From positions 3,205,151 to 3,269,150 of the forward strand of contig CAJINV010000007.1 of assembly GCA_905178155.1 (NCBI GenBank): a DNA stretch of 64,000 bases, given 5' to 3'. The notes below the pieces were generated by a model that saw nothing but the letters and a program-made list of their open reading frames with translations, was not told where the DNA came from and ran no database searches. Shown piece after piece: positions 21,694 through 34,487 of this stretch (positions are counted from its first letter, which is position 1; each line of letters opens with the position of its first letter). The stretch comes from Amoebophrya sp. A120. Taxonomy: Eukaryota; Sar; Dinophyceae; Syndiniales; Amoebophryaceae. The translations under genes and the position numbers were made by a program.

Positions 21694-22746
21694 ATGGCTT
21701 CGGAACCCTCTCCTGCAGTCGAGAAAGCCGAGTTCTGCGAGGATCGACTCCAGGAGCTGCTGAGCAGCAATGTTAGCATCAAAGCCTCGCAGTTGAAATC
21801 ACTAGATCCAAACTGTTTCCAGCGCTTCACGGCTGACGAAAGGCGCGCAGTTGCCAACGTGCCCGTCCCCTTCTGCCGCCTGATGGCTCGTTTTGTTTTG
21901 GAGTTAGAAGACAGGTGTACGGCAGAGCAGGCTGGTCCCCTACTGAACGTCTCCCTGCCGTTTTTGATGTGTACGCTTTATGGTCCAACAGATGGAGGGT
22001 TGCAGACGTTTGGGAACCTGGCGCTTTCCGAATGGCTGAGGGAACGGCATGCGGTCATCCTCGAGAAGTTCCGAGGAGCAGAGCTGGAGATTCATGCCCT
22101 GTTCCTTCCCCCGACGAAGCTCACCCAAGAACCCCTCACAATGACCATCACTATCACCGACACCCTCTTCGAGCAAATATTCGTACTTTTCGAACGTGAG
22201 GACCGGTGGCAGAGGCGGAAACTGTTCGTCCTCTCGAATCCGTCCTTCAATTCCGCCTTGAGCAGTAGACTGGAGCACAGTACTCACCTGCGAGGAGCGG
22301 AAGCGGAGCAGGAGCCGGAAGCCGCACACCCAGGAACGGCCGCTGAACAAGCCACGCACTCTATTTCTTCGGAAGAAACAATCCCAGTAGCTGATGCGGA
22401 AAATATTGAGCAACAGGACAGCGACGATGTAGTGCCTGGAGTAGATCAGCAAGAAGAACAGGGCGACGGGAATAAACTACAACTACACGATCCCGATGCC
22501 GAAGCAATACATCGCACAAAGACTTCTACGATTGTTGGTATAACAGCAACAGCATCGAGTAAAGAACCGCGTGCCAGCTCCTCTTCCACCGCGTCTACAG
22601 CTCTACCGAGCTCCGCAGCTAGTACCAGAAGCTCCGGGGCGTTTCCGGGTATTCTGCAGTTGGAAACGATGTTGGCAGGGAGGAAATGCGACATTCACCA
22701 GATTCCGCCGGAGCTCTGGCGGGAACACATTTTGAAATTCCTGTAA
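21694..22746 (+). CDS. Hypothetical protein, 350 aa, intronless
   Basis: Single exon from ATG 21694. I do not recognise the family. Residues 1-185 look globular and mostly helical (CEDRLQELLSSNVSIKASQLKSLDPNCFQRFTADERRAVANVPVPFCRLMARFVLELEDRCT...), with a beta-like part near LTMTITITDTLFEQIFVLFEREDRWQRRKLFVLS. Residues about 200-320 are disordered, rich in Glu, Ala and Ser. A short ordered end follows (FPGILQLETMLAGRKCDIHQIPPELWREHILKFL), reminiscent of a peptide-binding tail. Codon use matches the neighbours. No function is proposed. Confidence 0.65.
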   Translation: MASEPSPAVEKAEFCEDRLQELLSSNVSIKASQLKSLDPNCFQRFTADERRAVANVPVPFCRLMARFVLELEDRCTAEQAGPLLNVSLPFLMCTLYGPTDGGLQTFGNLALSEWLRERHAVILEKFRGAELEIHALFLPPTKLTQEPLTMTITITDTLFEQIFVLFEREDRWQRRKLFVLSNPSFNSALSSRLEHSTHLRGAEAEQEPEAAHPGTAAEQATHSISSEETIPVADAENIEQQDSDDVVPGVDQQEEQGDGNKLQLHDPDAEAIHRTKTSTIVGITATASSKEPRASSSSTASTALPSSAASTRSSGAFPGILQLETMLAGRKCDIHQIPPELWREHILKFL

Positions 22747-23739
22747 AATTAATAGAAACTCGAACCTCAGCAACTGGAACAATACCTAAAACGAAGCGTA
22801 TTGTTTGATCTGAAGCTCAAGTTCCTGATGAAAATGAGCTGTAAGTTCGGGTATGGAGTTAAGTACTTAGTTGTACCTGAAGATGTTTCTTATGTCTGTT
22901 TCGAACAACGTATCTTGTTGTATGCTGACCTAACGAAAATATCGCGACCCATTCCCGTAAAAATCAAAAAACTCGAGAGGTTCCTGCCGAACTATTGTAT
23001 TTGCTGTTGTTTCGTAGTCGTACAGGTTGATTTCCGCCTTAACCTAATCCTGGCACCAGAAGCGAACTCTTCAATTTTGTAAAAACGTACTAGAGCATCC
23101 AGGTCGCGAATTGTAGCTCACACACAGATGCTGATGCGAACGTTGAATACACAGAACTTTGCTGATAAAGCAATTTTGCATCTTTGATCATGTACAGAAA
23201 CATCAAAGCCCCTGAACTCTTTACAACTTTTCTCTACGCCAATTGTGATGTAGTCGACCAGCACTACACTTCCTTGAACTTGCAAAGCGAGCAGCTAAGT
23301 CAAGAGATGTGCCCATTCATCCGGGTGACTTGCTGCCTCAGCGGTACAACGGGTACCACAGAAGCTTGCTTCGTTCGTCTCGTCTTTGCTGTAAACTGTA
23401 CACTGTCTGTCAGGTGAAGAGGTCTATCATATCCGCAGATCAAAGTGCAGCTTTCCGAAACTGTCGCTCTGCGTTTTCTGAAGTTTTTGTTTTGCAATTG
23501 CAACTTTCTATATCTATTCCTACGGACGATCTGTTTTTTTTGTCTTGATCTTCTTTCGTCGACTATCTGAAGATCATACGTCAGCTGTAGTTCATACAGC
23601 TGCAACTGCCGCAAAGTCACGAACGCTCAAGGAGTAGCTAAGATTTTGTATTCGTTTTCGTTATAATTTTTGAGTTCGACGAGCGATTCTTGTTTCGAGT
23701 TCCCATCTTCAATAAATTCAAAAATTTGAAATATCAACC
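22747..23739. other. Intergenic, nothing recognised
   Basis: About 1 kb of AT-richer DNA. Short frames on both strands lack family features. The bases before 23740 (AAATTTGAAATATCAACC) are AT-rich leader. Confidence 0.45.
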
Positions 23740-24964
23740 ATGCGCGTTGGTATTGTGGGTTACGGCTCGCTGGGCCAGTTTCTGTGTGAAAAAGTTTTGG
23801 AAGAAGGAACGGCCGCCTCCGAAATCGACATCGTCTGGGTATGGAACAGAACGGCTAGCAAAGTCGTGGGACTGCCGCAAACGGTGAAAGTGTTGCAGGA
23901 TCTGGAAGCCGACTACTTTTCTCTGCTGGAAAACGGAAATAAAGGTGGCGACGAGGAGGCCGCCAAAGCGGTCGCAGTGGATCTGATTGTGGAAGTTGCG
24001 CACCCGGACCTATCGAACCAGTACGCCGTGCGGTTTCTGCAGTTCGCGGATTACTACATGGGGTCCCCGACCGCAATGGCAAACGCCGAGTTGTACGAAA
24101 AATTGCAAACGGCAGCGAAAAGCGAGGCAGTGAAGGGATCATTGTAAAGAAAATACTTCTCAGACGCCCCCAGGATCGTGTTGATGTTCGAAATAGATGC
24201 AGTTGCGTGCCCATTTAAAGCACATGCACTGGGACGACCAAATAAAGTGTGCCTAAGATCACGGTAATGGTATCATTCAAAACCCGATCGAATACCGAGA
24301 CAAAAACTTCAGATACCTCCCCGTCGGCGCTTTGTGGTGCGCCAGCGACTTGCAGCGCATGGCAGAGCTTGGCACACTGAAGCGCCTGTGTGTGACGATG
24401 AAGAAGCACCCGAAATCGTTGAAGCTAACCCCAGGCACCGAGCTTGCGGAAAAACTAGAAAACATCATCGCACAGGGGGATACAACAAGTTCCAGCGCTC
24501 CCGCATGTTCATCATCCGGAGTCGGTGCAGACGAGAAATCCACCACCGCGTCCCCAACAAGCACGGATCCGGAGGTGGCTACTGCAAATGGTGTAGTAGA
24601 ACCGGCGAGTTCCTCTATCAAGCTGAAACCCGGCGAGCACGTAATTTTCCATGGGTCGGTCCGGGAACTCTGTCCCCTAGCGCCGAACAACGTGAACACA
24701 ATGGCCTGTGCGGCCATCGCGGGCAGTAATCTGGGCTTCGACAAGACCGAGGCGAGATTAGTCGCGGACTACAATCTAACGACGGAGCACGTGATCGACA
24801 TACGAGTGGACGGGCCAGACGGGTTTTTTGTGGAGTGCACACGGGTAAACCCAGCGAAAGTTGGGGCGGTCACCGGACAGCAGACCTACCTGTCGTTTCT
24901 GCACAGCCTAAGAAAGTGCTGCGTAGCGATCCAGGGGAAGCAGAACGGCGTGTTTTTCTGCTGA
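23740..24964 (+). CDS. ASPDH: Aspartate-dehydrogenase-like NAD(P) oxidoreductase
   Basis: Exons 23740-24143 and 24313-24964 give 351 aa; the intron is GTAAAG...TTCAG and joins KGSL|YLPVGALW in frame. The N-terminus MRVGIVGYGSLGQFL is a Rossmann GxGxxG nucleotide-binding motif. VDLIVEVAHP and YYMGSPTAMAN fit the homoserine-dehydrogenase-like fold of L-aspartate dehydrogenase, and the C-terminal block (GSVRELCPLAPNNVNTMACAAIAGSNLGFDKTEARLVAD...DIRVDGPDGFFVECTRVNPAKVGAVTGQQTYLSFLHSLRKC) matches the ASPDH domain, including the NNVNTMA motif. The family converts aspartate to iminoaspartate and ammonia using NAD(P), feeding NAD synthesis in prokaryotes; the eukaryotic role is less clear. A Ser/Thr-rich insertion of about 50 residues sits between the domains. 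Confidence 0.85.
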
Positions 24965-25569
24965 GGACGAGCTGAGGACGAGTTCTGATATGATATGTAC
25001 GAAGTAAACTGCACAAAATCAAAATGGAATCATTTTGCACACGCATTTTTTGTTTTCGGTATAATGAGCACCGCTGAGTCATGTTTCATGAATTTACTGG
25101 GTCAGGCATATCTCTCCTGACTCATGTGTATCGTGTGCCTTGACGAATGAAAGTTGATTGCTCGTTTCGCACATAGTACTCAAGTTCAAGTGTGCCGTTT
25201 TGGATCCTAATTGGTAAAAACGGGATCCAAAAAGACCGCTTCTTTTGGAATGATCCCAAAGGCGACGTTCCTCGTTCAGTGCAACAAAAAGAAAACAGTT
25301 TCTTGCAGAAGTAGTTCAATTTTTTCTTTTCCGCGACAGCGACATTTTGGCGACAAGCGACTACGATGAAGAGATTGATAGAAAAGCTCCTACAACCCTT
25401 GATGTGACCCACATAGTCACACTGTAGATCGCGCGTTCGTTTTTATTTCTTTACACGTTACCTCGAGAGTACGTTCTAGATCTAGTTCAAAAGGATGCCG
25501 CATTCCAATTTCACCTTCTCCTCCAAGGAGTCATGACCACTCTGACAGCCCGGTCGAGCCAGAGCCACA
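24965..25569. other. Intergenic, nothing recognised
   Basis: No supportable gene. An imperfect direct repeat (CTGACTCATG-like and CTGAGTCATG) lies near 25072-25124. The next gene starts at 25570. Confidence 0.45.
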
Positions 25570-28500
25570 ATGCCCGCTTCACCGCCCGAGAAAGATAAAC
25601 ACCTCGCGCAAGAAGCTGCCGCCTGCCCCGCCCAGGACCCACCCGCAGGCTCGCTGGGCAAAATGACGACGTCCCCGCCAGCGTCAAGCAGCCGGAACGG
25701 AGGAACAAGCTTTTCCCCACCCAAACGAGAAAATAAACCAGCGCCAGCGGAAAAAATTTCCCCTCTGTCAGAAATTCTGGAAGAAATCGGCATTCCGGAA
25801 GAGGAAAGGAGCAATGGGGCGTCTAGAGAACAAGCCGACCTGAATGCTACACAGAACGAAAACGACGACCCGTCGCAGCAGCAGCAGCCCTTAGGAGCCC
25901 CGGTGCGCCGGAAGGCGCCGCCCATGAGCCAGGGCGACTCCGAGCCGTGGGTAGATTTTACCGACTTCCTCACCGACGAGGTTGCGAAAACGCTCAAGAC
26001 GGGCGACATGGTGTATTCTAAAGACTTCTGCCTGGTCGACGGTATGTCCGCGGTAGTTTCTATGGACCCGAAAATGGACAGCGGGTTTCGGACGAAAGAA
26101 GAAGTCAACACCCTGCAGAAGGCAAGGAAATTTTTCCTAGGAGAAGGAAAAAACAAAAAATCCTTTTTCAACACTCTGGAAGAGCTGAATCAGACCCTCG
26201 ATGCCCTGCTGAACGAATTCCTGATCTGGGCGGGCGGCGGCCGGCTGTGGCTGCAGACGATCGGAACCTGTGTGTTGTTGTTTGACAACGAGTTTTTCGA
26301 GGAATTAAAAGAAGCATCAACTTCTGCAAGGGGGTCTAGTACTTCCTCTTTGTTCCCAACGACGGAAGCCAAATACTGCGCGCAACTTTTCGCCAACTTC
26401 GTGTACGAGTTGCTTTCCAGTTGTTTGGCAGTGCAGAATGTGATTAAGACTGGGGAGCTTTATGACGGGGAGGAGGAGATGGTTTTGCTGGAAGAGCCGC
26501 TGATTCTCGAATGTATTGCGCGGGCGAGGAGGCCGCTGTTCGCTGCAAAAATACCGGAAGCAAGAAATCCGGCGGAGAGCGCCACCTCTTCATCGAGGCT
26601 ATACGAAAGATTTCCGGGAGAGCCGTCAGGGTTTGCCAGTGTCGAGGAAGGTAGGAGTGGTCTGATGAAATACCTAGTCGAGTCTGCTTTTCATGACGAA
26701 TTTGAAGTGTTTACTTATGTTCTGCCGCTCTGCGTGTTCAACATGATTAGCGCATTATCCATAAATAAAATGAAACTTTCATCCACAGACCGCATCACTC
26801 CCTGGATCGCCGCCGCTAGTTCGACCGAAGAAGCCAAATCCGCTTACACCGACCGACTGCGATTTCTCAAGCAGTACCGTAAGCTGCTGAACCTGCGTGT
26901 GCACGTGGGCGTGAAAGACGCGGTCAAGTTGGTAGAAAGCAGAAGAAACGATGAATCTAAGGACAATAAAATTATGAACGCGGATGAAAACCTGCAAAGC
27001 GGCGAGCTGCAATTGACCAGTGCGTCAACAACGACGGGAGGTGCAATAGAAAGTACCGACCCCGCTCCTGAGGAAACTGGAGAAATAAGTCAAGAGCCCG
27101 AAGAGCAGTTATCAGCAGCGGCGAAGAAGAACCGCAACAAGCGGAAGAAGAAACAGCTACTGAAGCAGGAACAGACCTTCTCCCCGACGAAAGAGTTCTT
27201 GGAAAAAGCGCAGGGAGGTTATTCGTCTTCCCCGGACGAAAAGCCGGACCCAAAAAAGTTTCCGATCGCCGCGGAGATGGACAGGAGACGGACGGAATTC
27301 ATGGAAATCACGAACGAGTTGTTGGCTTTAGTGACCGACAAGCTTAGTTCTGGATCCGGAACTGCTTCTTGTTCATCTCCAACGGGCGGGGAAGGATCCG
27401 CATCCACTCTTTTCCCTACGATATCGTCCGCCCGTTGGATGCTGCAAGATTACCACCACCGCGCGATGCGGGTTGGCCCGCCGCGGAAGGCCTGCGTTCG
27501 GACGATGGCGGAGAGCTGGGCGGTGTGGGAGCAGCATCTGAAATCCATGCTCGTTGTGTACACCAAGTACCACGATTTGTTGTTCCAAACCTTTAACGTG
27601 AAGGGGCAGGAGTACAGCGCTTCCATTATCGTTCCGATCCTCCGGTTTTTCATGCAAATGGAAACCGTGTTGGACACCGGTTCTTTATTGGGGAAGACCG
27701 GCAGTAATTCTTCAGCCGCATCGCCCTTACTCGCAGCGGCGGCAGCTTCGACCACGTCTTCGTCCAGTAGCTCCGTGCCAAAGAGCTCAACTGCCGAAGC
27801 GAAACACATAATACCGCTGATCCCCAACCACGCGGACGTGATCGCTCGCTCCCTCGCGTGGTGCTACTTCCAGGCCCGCACGGACTACCGGTTCTGGGCG
27901 TCGTTTGACCCGGAGAGGTGGGACGAAAAGATGCTGGACAAAAACGGGGAGAACGAAATGGAGAAAATCGCGAACCAGCCACCCGTGGAGCGAGTGCCCA
28001 GCATGAAGAACCGCAACCTGGCGAACGCCGAGGCGGCGGAGATGAAAAGTGCAATTCTCGCCGCGCAAAATGGTTCATCCACTAAAAAGACCTTCAAGTT
28101 GGACCCGAAAACCGATTTGCAGAAAGTAGTTCTAGTCTCGCTCCGCACTTTTCTCCATCACTTCTGCATCCAGCAGGGCTACGGCGCCGCGAGCGACATC
28201 CGCCGGAAGCTGAACGCAGGGGAAAATATAGAGTTGTCCAGCTGTGAATCCGTGACGAAGCTGCGGATTCCGGAAAATTTTCAGCTGGAAACAACGTACG
28301 ACGAAATGATCTGGCGGCTCGACGAAATCTGCAGGTGGAACGTCCGGATTCTGCACCAAACTACCGCGAAAAGGCACCGCCAGTTCGTGCATTTGTGGGG
28401 GGTATTATGCACTGAAACATTGCTTCATGATTGCCGGTCTCTTTTTTTCCGCGCTTTGCATGATTCTATGTGTCGTTTATTTGCGTCGTCGTCTCGTACG

Positions 28501-29763
28501 ATCATGATAGCGGCACAGCTTCGCAGATGCGGCTCGTACATGGATGCTTAGATTTCTTTGATAGCGAACAAATCCAAATCCGCAGGAACTGGGTCACTTT
28601 CAGGAGGAGTTCGCACAGGTGGCCGACTTTGGGTTCCGGATTTGCTACGGGAACAGCCTCCGATTGACCGCCCCGATCCAGTATTTCGTGACGGAGCTCG
28701 GGTACCAGGCGATAATCCAGCACATGCTGCTCGGTTTCCCGCTGGAGTGTTACGACAACGAGGACCTGCTGATCATTTTCTGGTTCCTCGACTTTGTCTG
28801 TGAGTGCCGCGGCCAGGTACTCCGCGTGCGGAAGGAAAGGCAGCTGATTTGCTCAAACAAGGACTTAGTGGCGGCGTGTCGAGAGCAAGCCGCCTTGGGG
28901 GAGAGCTGCGAGGAAGGGAAGGACCTTACTAGCGAGGAACATCAAACGACCCAGGAACTGCAAGCAGGAGCGACGAGCAACAACAGCAAGAAAAAGAAAA
29001 AAAAGAAGAAACCAGGCGCAGAAGTAGGGGGAGAAAATAATTCGCAGCTTGTCGCGGCAACAGAAACTACCCCGACGACCCCGCCGCAGATTGACGGAAT
29101 TTTGCTGTACCACGCCGCCGAGGGGCTGCTTCTGAAGGCTCTTTTTCGTCTGGTGTACTTCCTCGCCGTGAAGCAAATCACGAAGAGGGACAACTTTTCT
29201 GCCTCCTGGAACCGATACTGGTATCGACTCCGGATGGTCAGCAGCACGGGCGCATTTCCGCAGTCGGGTGGCCCGCCCCCCTTCAAGGAATACTGGCAAA
29301 TGGTAGCCAGCGTCGACAAACTCTCCGCAAACTTTGACCAGGAGCTGATGCTCAGCCTCACAGAATTTTTCTTGGAGGCCAAGCAACTCTTCCAGGCGGG
29401 TAAATAACTTGCTTGGTTTTTATGATCTTCAAATCAATGTTGCTGATGCTATCGGCAGGTGCTGGTGCAGCAGGTGCTTAATACTGGAAGTATCTCAAAG
29501 TGTACTACATAGATTCGATATTGAGTCACTGGAAAGTACAGTCAATGCTGAAAGTAAATGTTTATGTGAACGAAAATCTCACCACAGCCAAGACGGCGGG
29601 CCTGCCCTCCCATCTCGAGCCTCTAGACCGAGTGATTCTGGCGAATTCCCTGGTTGCCACGAAGTTGAAGGGCCGGCGGGAAGGCGACAAGCTCAAGGCG
29701 ACGTTCTCAAACGCGCACCACTCCAGGATACCCTCGCTGAACCTGAAGCTCGAATCCGCATGA
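25570..29763 (+). CDS. NAA35: NatC N-alpha-acetyltransferase auxiliary subunit NAA35/Mak10
   Basis: Exons 25570-28401, 28586-29399 and 29588-29763 give 1273 aa, with both introns GT-AG and in frame (HLWG|ELGHFQEEF; LFQA|AKTAGLP). The hallmark Mak10 N-terminal block is at about residues 134-185 (WVDFTDFLTDEVAKTLKTGDMVYSKDFCLVDGMSAVVSMDPKMDSGF). Other family blocks are RRPLFAAKIPEARNP, YRKLLNLRVHVGVKDAV, YGNSLRLTAPIQYFVTELGYQAIIQHMLLGFPLECYDNEDLLIIFWFLDFV and a C-terminal LKATFSNAHHSRIPSLNLKL. NAA35 tethers the catalytic NAA30 to ribosomes for acetylation of Met-hydrophobic N-termini. The protein is much longer than animal homologues owing to Ser- and Lys-rich insertions, including lysine tracts near 27130 and 28990. 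Confidence 0.9.
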
Positions 29764-30867
29764 TCGATTTAGGACGGTCTGTGACGCTGGCTTACGATTC
29801 ATGGACGAAGATGAGAGAGAGAATTGAATCGTTCTCTTCTTCAAAATGAAATAAACCGGTCATGGAGTTGTAAATCGTCTACCAAAGAGTACAAATCGCA
29901 ACGTGTGTGTGAATAGGAAACGGCGAGCTGAACTTGAAGCGAACTTGTATCACAGCGCAAGAACGATTAAATGTCAAACTGTAGTACGTAGTAGTGAGGG
30001 CGACACATTGAACCTGCTAGACGACAAGGCTCGTTTTAACTTGTCGTGCAAAATAAGCGTCAAATCGTGCAAACGCTGACTGTAGCCCGAGAGATTGTGG
30101 CAAACATGGAAGTTCGTATTTGAAATCGTTCTTGGACATACGACCACGAAAGATAAAATCGAAAAATGCGACAAATTTCGGTTTCGTTCACATCCAAAGC
30201 ACGCCACAAATAAGCAAATGTCGACGTGCATCTGCATGTAAGTACTTTAATAAAGTTCGATGGCGAAGAACAAATCCAATTTAATTGGAATTCGCGAGAA
30301 CACACATAGGTTAATTGTGATCGGTAAATGATAATGAGCGACAAAAAACGCAAACGCTTTCTCGGTCGCCTCGTTCGACTGCTTTTATGCATCAATAGCT
30401 CCTGCTCATACTCACTTTTGTCTGCAACATGGAAATTATTTTTCAACGATACTGTTTACGTTCCACTTCCACACCATGTAATTGGCAGCTTCGTAGTTAG
30501 GTTGAACTTTTTGTCTTCCATGGCAGCACAACAGCGTCCTCCCTCAACTCAACAACCCTTAACAATCAAAATTTTTCCCGCGAAAACAAGTACTAACTGG
30601 TTTTTGTTTCGCAGTTTTCCCTTTTGTAAGATAAGGAACAACAACAGTAAAGCACAAGCACCAACCGCTAAGAAGTAGGAGCGAGAAAAATTTCTGCTAC
30701 AAGAAGAAGAAGATCGGAGAAGTGTAAGTTGTACGAAAGGGTGTGAAAGTATAGGAAATATAAAACCGTTGTCTCGACGAGTAAAATTCTCCGCTGTACC
30801 AACGTACTAGTAGGAACAAGATAAACACTGAATTCCCTCGCAGCAAGATCAGAAAGGAGAAGGAAAA
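29764..30867. other. Intergenic, nothing recognised
   Basis: AT-rich. A 116-codon + frame at 30328-30678 lacks codon bias and domains. No RNA gene or repeat was identified. Confidence 0.45.
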
Positions 30868-31327
30868 ATGGGTTCGGAGTGGTTCGAGTGTGTGTGCCAG
30901 TTCTTCCGGGCGCAGTCCGAGAACCTGGCCGGCGTGCTGCAGGGTCTGGGCAACCAGGACACAATTTCCGACCTCGGGCCCAGCGACACACTAGCCGTCC
31001 CGCAGTCGCCAAACATGATCACCGCCAGCCCGATGCACCTCTTCATGCTTTTTCTCGCCATGATCTGGGCCTGGATGTACCTGCAGTCAGCAAACGGGCA
31101 GAGGGTAAGAGAATAGGACTTACGTACATTTTTTGCAGCTGGATATTGTCTTGTGTTATGCGCGAAAAGTTTTCCTATTGATTTCCTTAGAAATTATATA
31201 TGCATATCGTCTGCCCATCACATGAAAAAAATTCTGATCACAGGCAAACGAAAAACCCGCACCAGCAGCAGGCGGGGGCGAGAACAACGAAGGGGGTAAC
31301 GGCGGTGGTGCCGGGATGGCGCAGTGA
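30868..31327 (+). CDS. Small single-pass membrane protein, SMIM14-like
   Basis: Exons 30868-31104 and 31244-31327 give 106 aa; the intron GTAAGA...CACAG joins NGQR|ANEK in phase 0. The N-terminus MGSEWFECVCQFFRAQSENLAGVLQGLGNQ is soluble with a CVC motif. A single hydrophobic segment (MHLFMLFLAMIWAWMYL, about residues 56-72) follows, then a short Pro/Gly/Asn-rich tail. Size, the ECVC start, the transmembrane position and the Pro-rich tail resemble SMIM14, a conserved endoplasmic-reticulum membrane protein of unknown function. The similarity is short, so the family name is tentative; the membrane span is clear. Confidence 0.6.
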
Positions 31328-34300
31328 AGTTTGTCTACGACGCAGTGAGGTTTAGTGTTTCTACAACACAAAAAGAAATACCCGATTATGTACTGGAATT
31401 TGAAAACCAGAATGTCGATATCCTCGATGCGGCATTTTGGGAGCTCATTCTACTTCCACAGGTCTTGTTTAGTACACCAGGTTGTGATATGGAACCTCCG
31501 ATGAACAAGCGACAGCTTCACTCTTGTTACCCCAAAAAGTACAGTGTTGTATCCATTTGTAGAGTTGCGACGGCCTTGCTACTGAAGAAGGTACTTATCC
31601 CGGCAAAGAATCCCGATGCAAACGCTCCACCCGAATAGATTGTTTTCTTTTTGAACTCTCTGCGTCTTTTTACGCCCCCTTTTTGACTGTCTTGCTTTTT
31701 CATTTTCTAGAGCTGGTTTCTATCAGGTTCGTCTTTCATTTTTTGTGAAGTCTGGTGAAATGTTGCTAAGAAAGATCTGCTGACAAAAAGCAGCTTTATT
31801 ATCCTTATTCTTTGCTATTGAACTACTAAGTACGCGGCGCACGGACCAGCTGCTATAAAAATGGTAAGAGAAAATGCACCGTGGCAGAAAATGCAACTGC
31901 TAGCGTCAAATAAATGCCCCGAGGAAATGAATGTACTTGCAACACGCGACGGCGGTGTCCAATGATTCTTTTTGTATCACCAACCGCTCCGAGTACGTTG
32001 TCGTGTGAACTGCTGAGCACATAGCCAAGGACGAGCTAAAATTTTCCTCAATTTTTCAACAGCAGGAGACGAAATAACAAGGCTTTTCGATAGTACAAGC
32101 TATTATCCTATACGAAAATTTTCCGCGGCGGCCAACCTTACCACTACTTGATATCCAGCACCTGCACTAGCACAGAACGTGCGTACGAAAAGACCTGCTA
32201 CTTCCTCTTTGCCGACACTGACCTTCTTCGATGTTTCGCATCTCCACCACGAAAATACTAACTAGACTTATGCACCGTGACCTGTCAGCAGCAACGATGT
32301 TGCTGTAATAGAATCGCAAAGGTCTAGCTGTTTCCCTGAAATAAAGAAGTACGGCTGAGATTTTTGCTTTTCTGTAGGGGTATGGGAGAAGTAGGAAACA
32401 ACTCGCGAGACGAAATCGAAAGCCAATTTTATATTGGAGAACAAGACATGATACTGATAGTGATACAAGGTATTGCCGCCTGTTGGCGCTCTGCTAAGAC
32501 CAGAGAACCAAGGGGGGCTAAGGTAACGGTTGAAATATTAGCCAGAAATTGGTTATCGATATCAAGTAGCAACTACTAAGAGCTGAAGTCTTTTGGTTTT
32601 GCTCATGCATCAATACATGAGCAGTCGAGTCGAACGAACTGCGCAGAGCTTTTTGCCGGACGAGCAGAGTGTTTGATGGAACAAAAGCAGCGATAAAGGC
32701 ATCTTCACGACTCTTGAGATGAGCTGTATCAAACCCCTAGAATCAGAATCTACTCCTCTTTTGTTTTTGACGACTAAGTAGAACTGTACTTTTACTAGTA
32801 CCACGACAGTCTCTATCTTTCTCAGAACTCTTTGATTTTTTATCCAAGCTTGTTATCTTATCTGCTATCGAACAATAAGAAACCCAACAGGAAACCCAAT
32901 CGTGTTATCTTGTCTGTATGAACCGAGAACTCGAGTTTATTGTACTTATGCCCCAGCAAAGCGAAAAAAATCGGCGCGCAGGCGCGCAGCGTTCCTGGAT
33001 AAAAATTTCTTCCGGAACAACTTGTGGTCTCGACGTTTAATTTTTGTTCGGAAAAACCAAGATCTGTGCCAGAGCAAGATCTTTTGCAGACCACTCCTGC
33101 GCCGACGCGAACTGCTTTCGTCTTGGAACATCCAAGAACTGCTCCTCATTCTTTCGCCGGGTACTTTTTGTAGTTTCAATCCATCGTCATTTTCAGAAAC
33201 TCGTCGTCCTCGTCGGGCCCGAGGTCGAACCATCTTTAGAGCGGAGTTGAAGTTGGTCAGTTGCCTCCTGTGGTCTTTTTATAGTGAATTGTAGACTGAG
33301 AGGTCGTTTCATCGTTGTCTTCTAGGATCGTTTTCGTCTTCTGTCGCAGCTTCTCGTCGCCTATAATCGACTATTATTTCATTCGTGCTCCTCTTCCTCA
33401 TTTTTTGCGCGAACGAATTTGGTCGTGTTCGTGATCCTTATCGTTTTCATCGTTGATCGTTGCCAACGCCCCCAGAGAGGCTCAGATTGTTCATATGATG
33501 TCTTTGAACGCCTGGTCTTTTTTCGTTCGTCAAGGTTGATCTTGACGGTTCGACCTTGTCTTCTGTAGTCACGGAGAAAGAGATCTACCCGGAAGAAAGC
33601 CTTTCCAAGAAACGAAAAGCAACAAGCATTTGCTAACCTGATTACGAAGTACTAAATGACGCTATCGGCGGTCGGCGGGGGCACGCCAATGAAGCGGGAA
33701 CTCGACGCGGACCTGGTCAACGAGAATGACCATCTCATCGAAAAGTCACCGATCAAAAAGAAGAAAAGAGACCTCCGGACCATACTCAAGGAGTCCAGAG
33801 AGTACAGTTCTTTTTCTTCGGTTTTCACGCTTGCTTGGTCTTGCTTTTTTCAGGGACAAGAAGTAGCAGTATGATCAAAAGCCGCAAGTTTCAGAAGAAA
33901 AGGACTACATGATCATCCATGCGCATTCACATAGTTTCTGAACAAGATCACATTCCTCTCGTGTTGCAAAATAAGTTTCTTTTTGGTTTCCGATGGCGTA
34001 AGTGGTCGCGAACGGTGCGATTATTCAGACCAAATGACAGAAAGCCGGGCAAATTTTTGCTGATGTAGAGCGCTTACTTTGGGACCACCGATTTGTGAAA
34101 CAAGTACTAGTAGGCACTGGCACGGGCCGGCAAATGTTGATTTACTAGCCGGTAAATGTTGATGCGCTAGTATCGAACAGCTCGGCCAGGTGCGCCGTAG
34201 CGAACGAAGATGCGCCCACCTAATTTTTCCGCCGTTAGAAATATCACAACCACAACCTGTGCGACACACTGTACGCTGGACGACGTTACACCGCGGCAGC

Positions 34301-34487
34301 TCTGGACGACTAAATCACGACATTCGTCCCCCTCCAGCGGCTGCCGGTGTACCAGAGCACCACTGCCAAGGCGCAATTTCCTTACTGGTACCGGTCATAG
34401 CCAATCCCCCCACGATCCTGCGAGTTATGCTTCGTTCCGCCCTGGCGCACAGCGCATCAAGGAACTGCACCTCGTCTCACCTAGTAG
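31328..34487. other. Sparse 3.1-kb intergenic region
   Basis: AT-rich and almost gene-free. An open frame at 31324-31638 starts inside the stop region of the small membrane-protein gene and is probably its 3' UTR. Minus frames near 32,950-33,300 have no features. A possible tiny gene is listed at 33656. No tRNA- or snRNA-like sequence was recognised. The final part is the leader of the protease gene. Confidence 0.45.
33656..33874 (+). CDS. Possible small basic protein
   Basis: An ATG-initiated frame encodes MTLSAVGGGTPMKRELDADLVNENDHLIEKSPIKKKKRDLRTILKESRE. The SPIKKKKRDLR stretch looks like a nuclear localisation signal, and the first part has G/C-ending codons like the real genes here. It either runs to the stop at 33872 (72 aa) or is spliced through a 49-base GTACAG...TTTCAG intron (33805-33853) to end in DKK, which would give about 52 aa. 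No family was recognised, and it may be only the first exon of something larger. Confidence 0.3.
   Translation: MTLSAVGGGTPMKRELDADLVNENDHLIEKSPIKKKKRDLRTILKESREYSSFSSVFTLAWSCFFQGQEVAV

Noticed and set aside
31324-31638. 104-codon + frame after the small membrane protein
   Set aside because: Overlaps the stop region of that gene in another frame and lies in AT-rich DNA; more likely 3' UTR.
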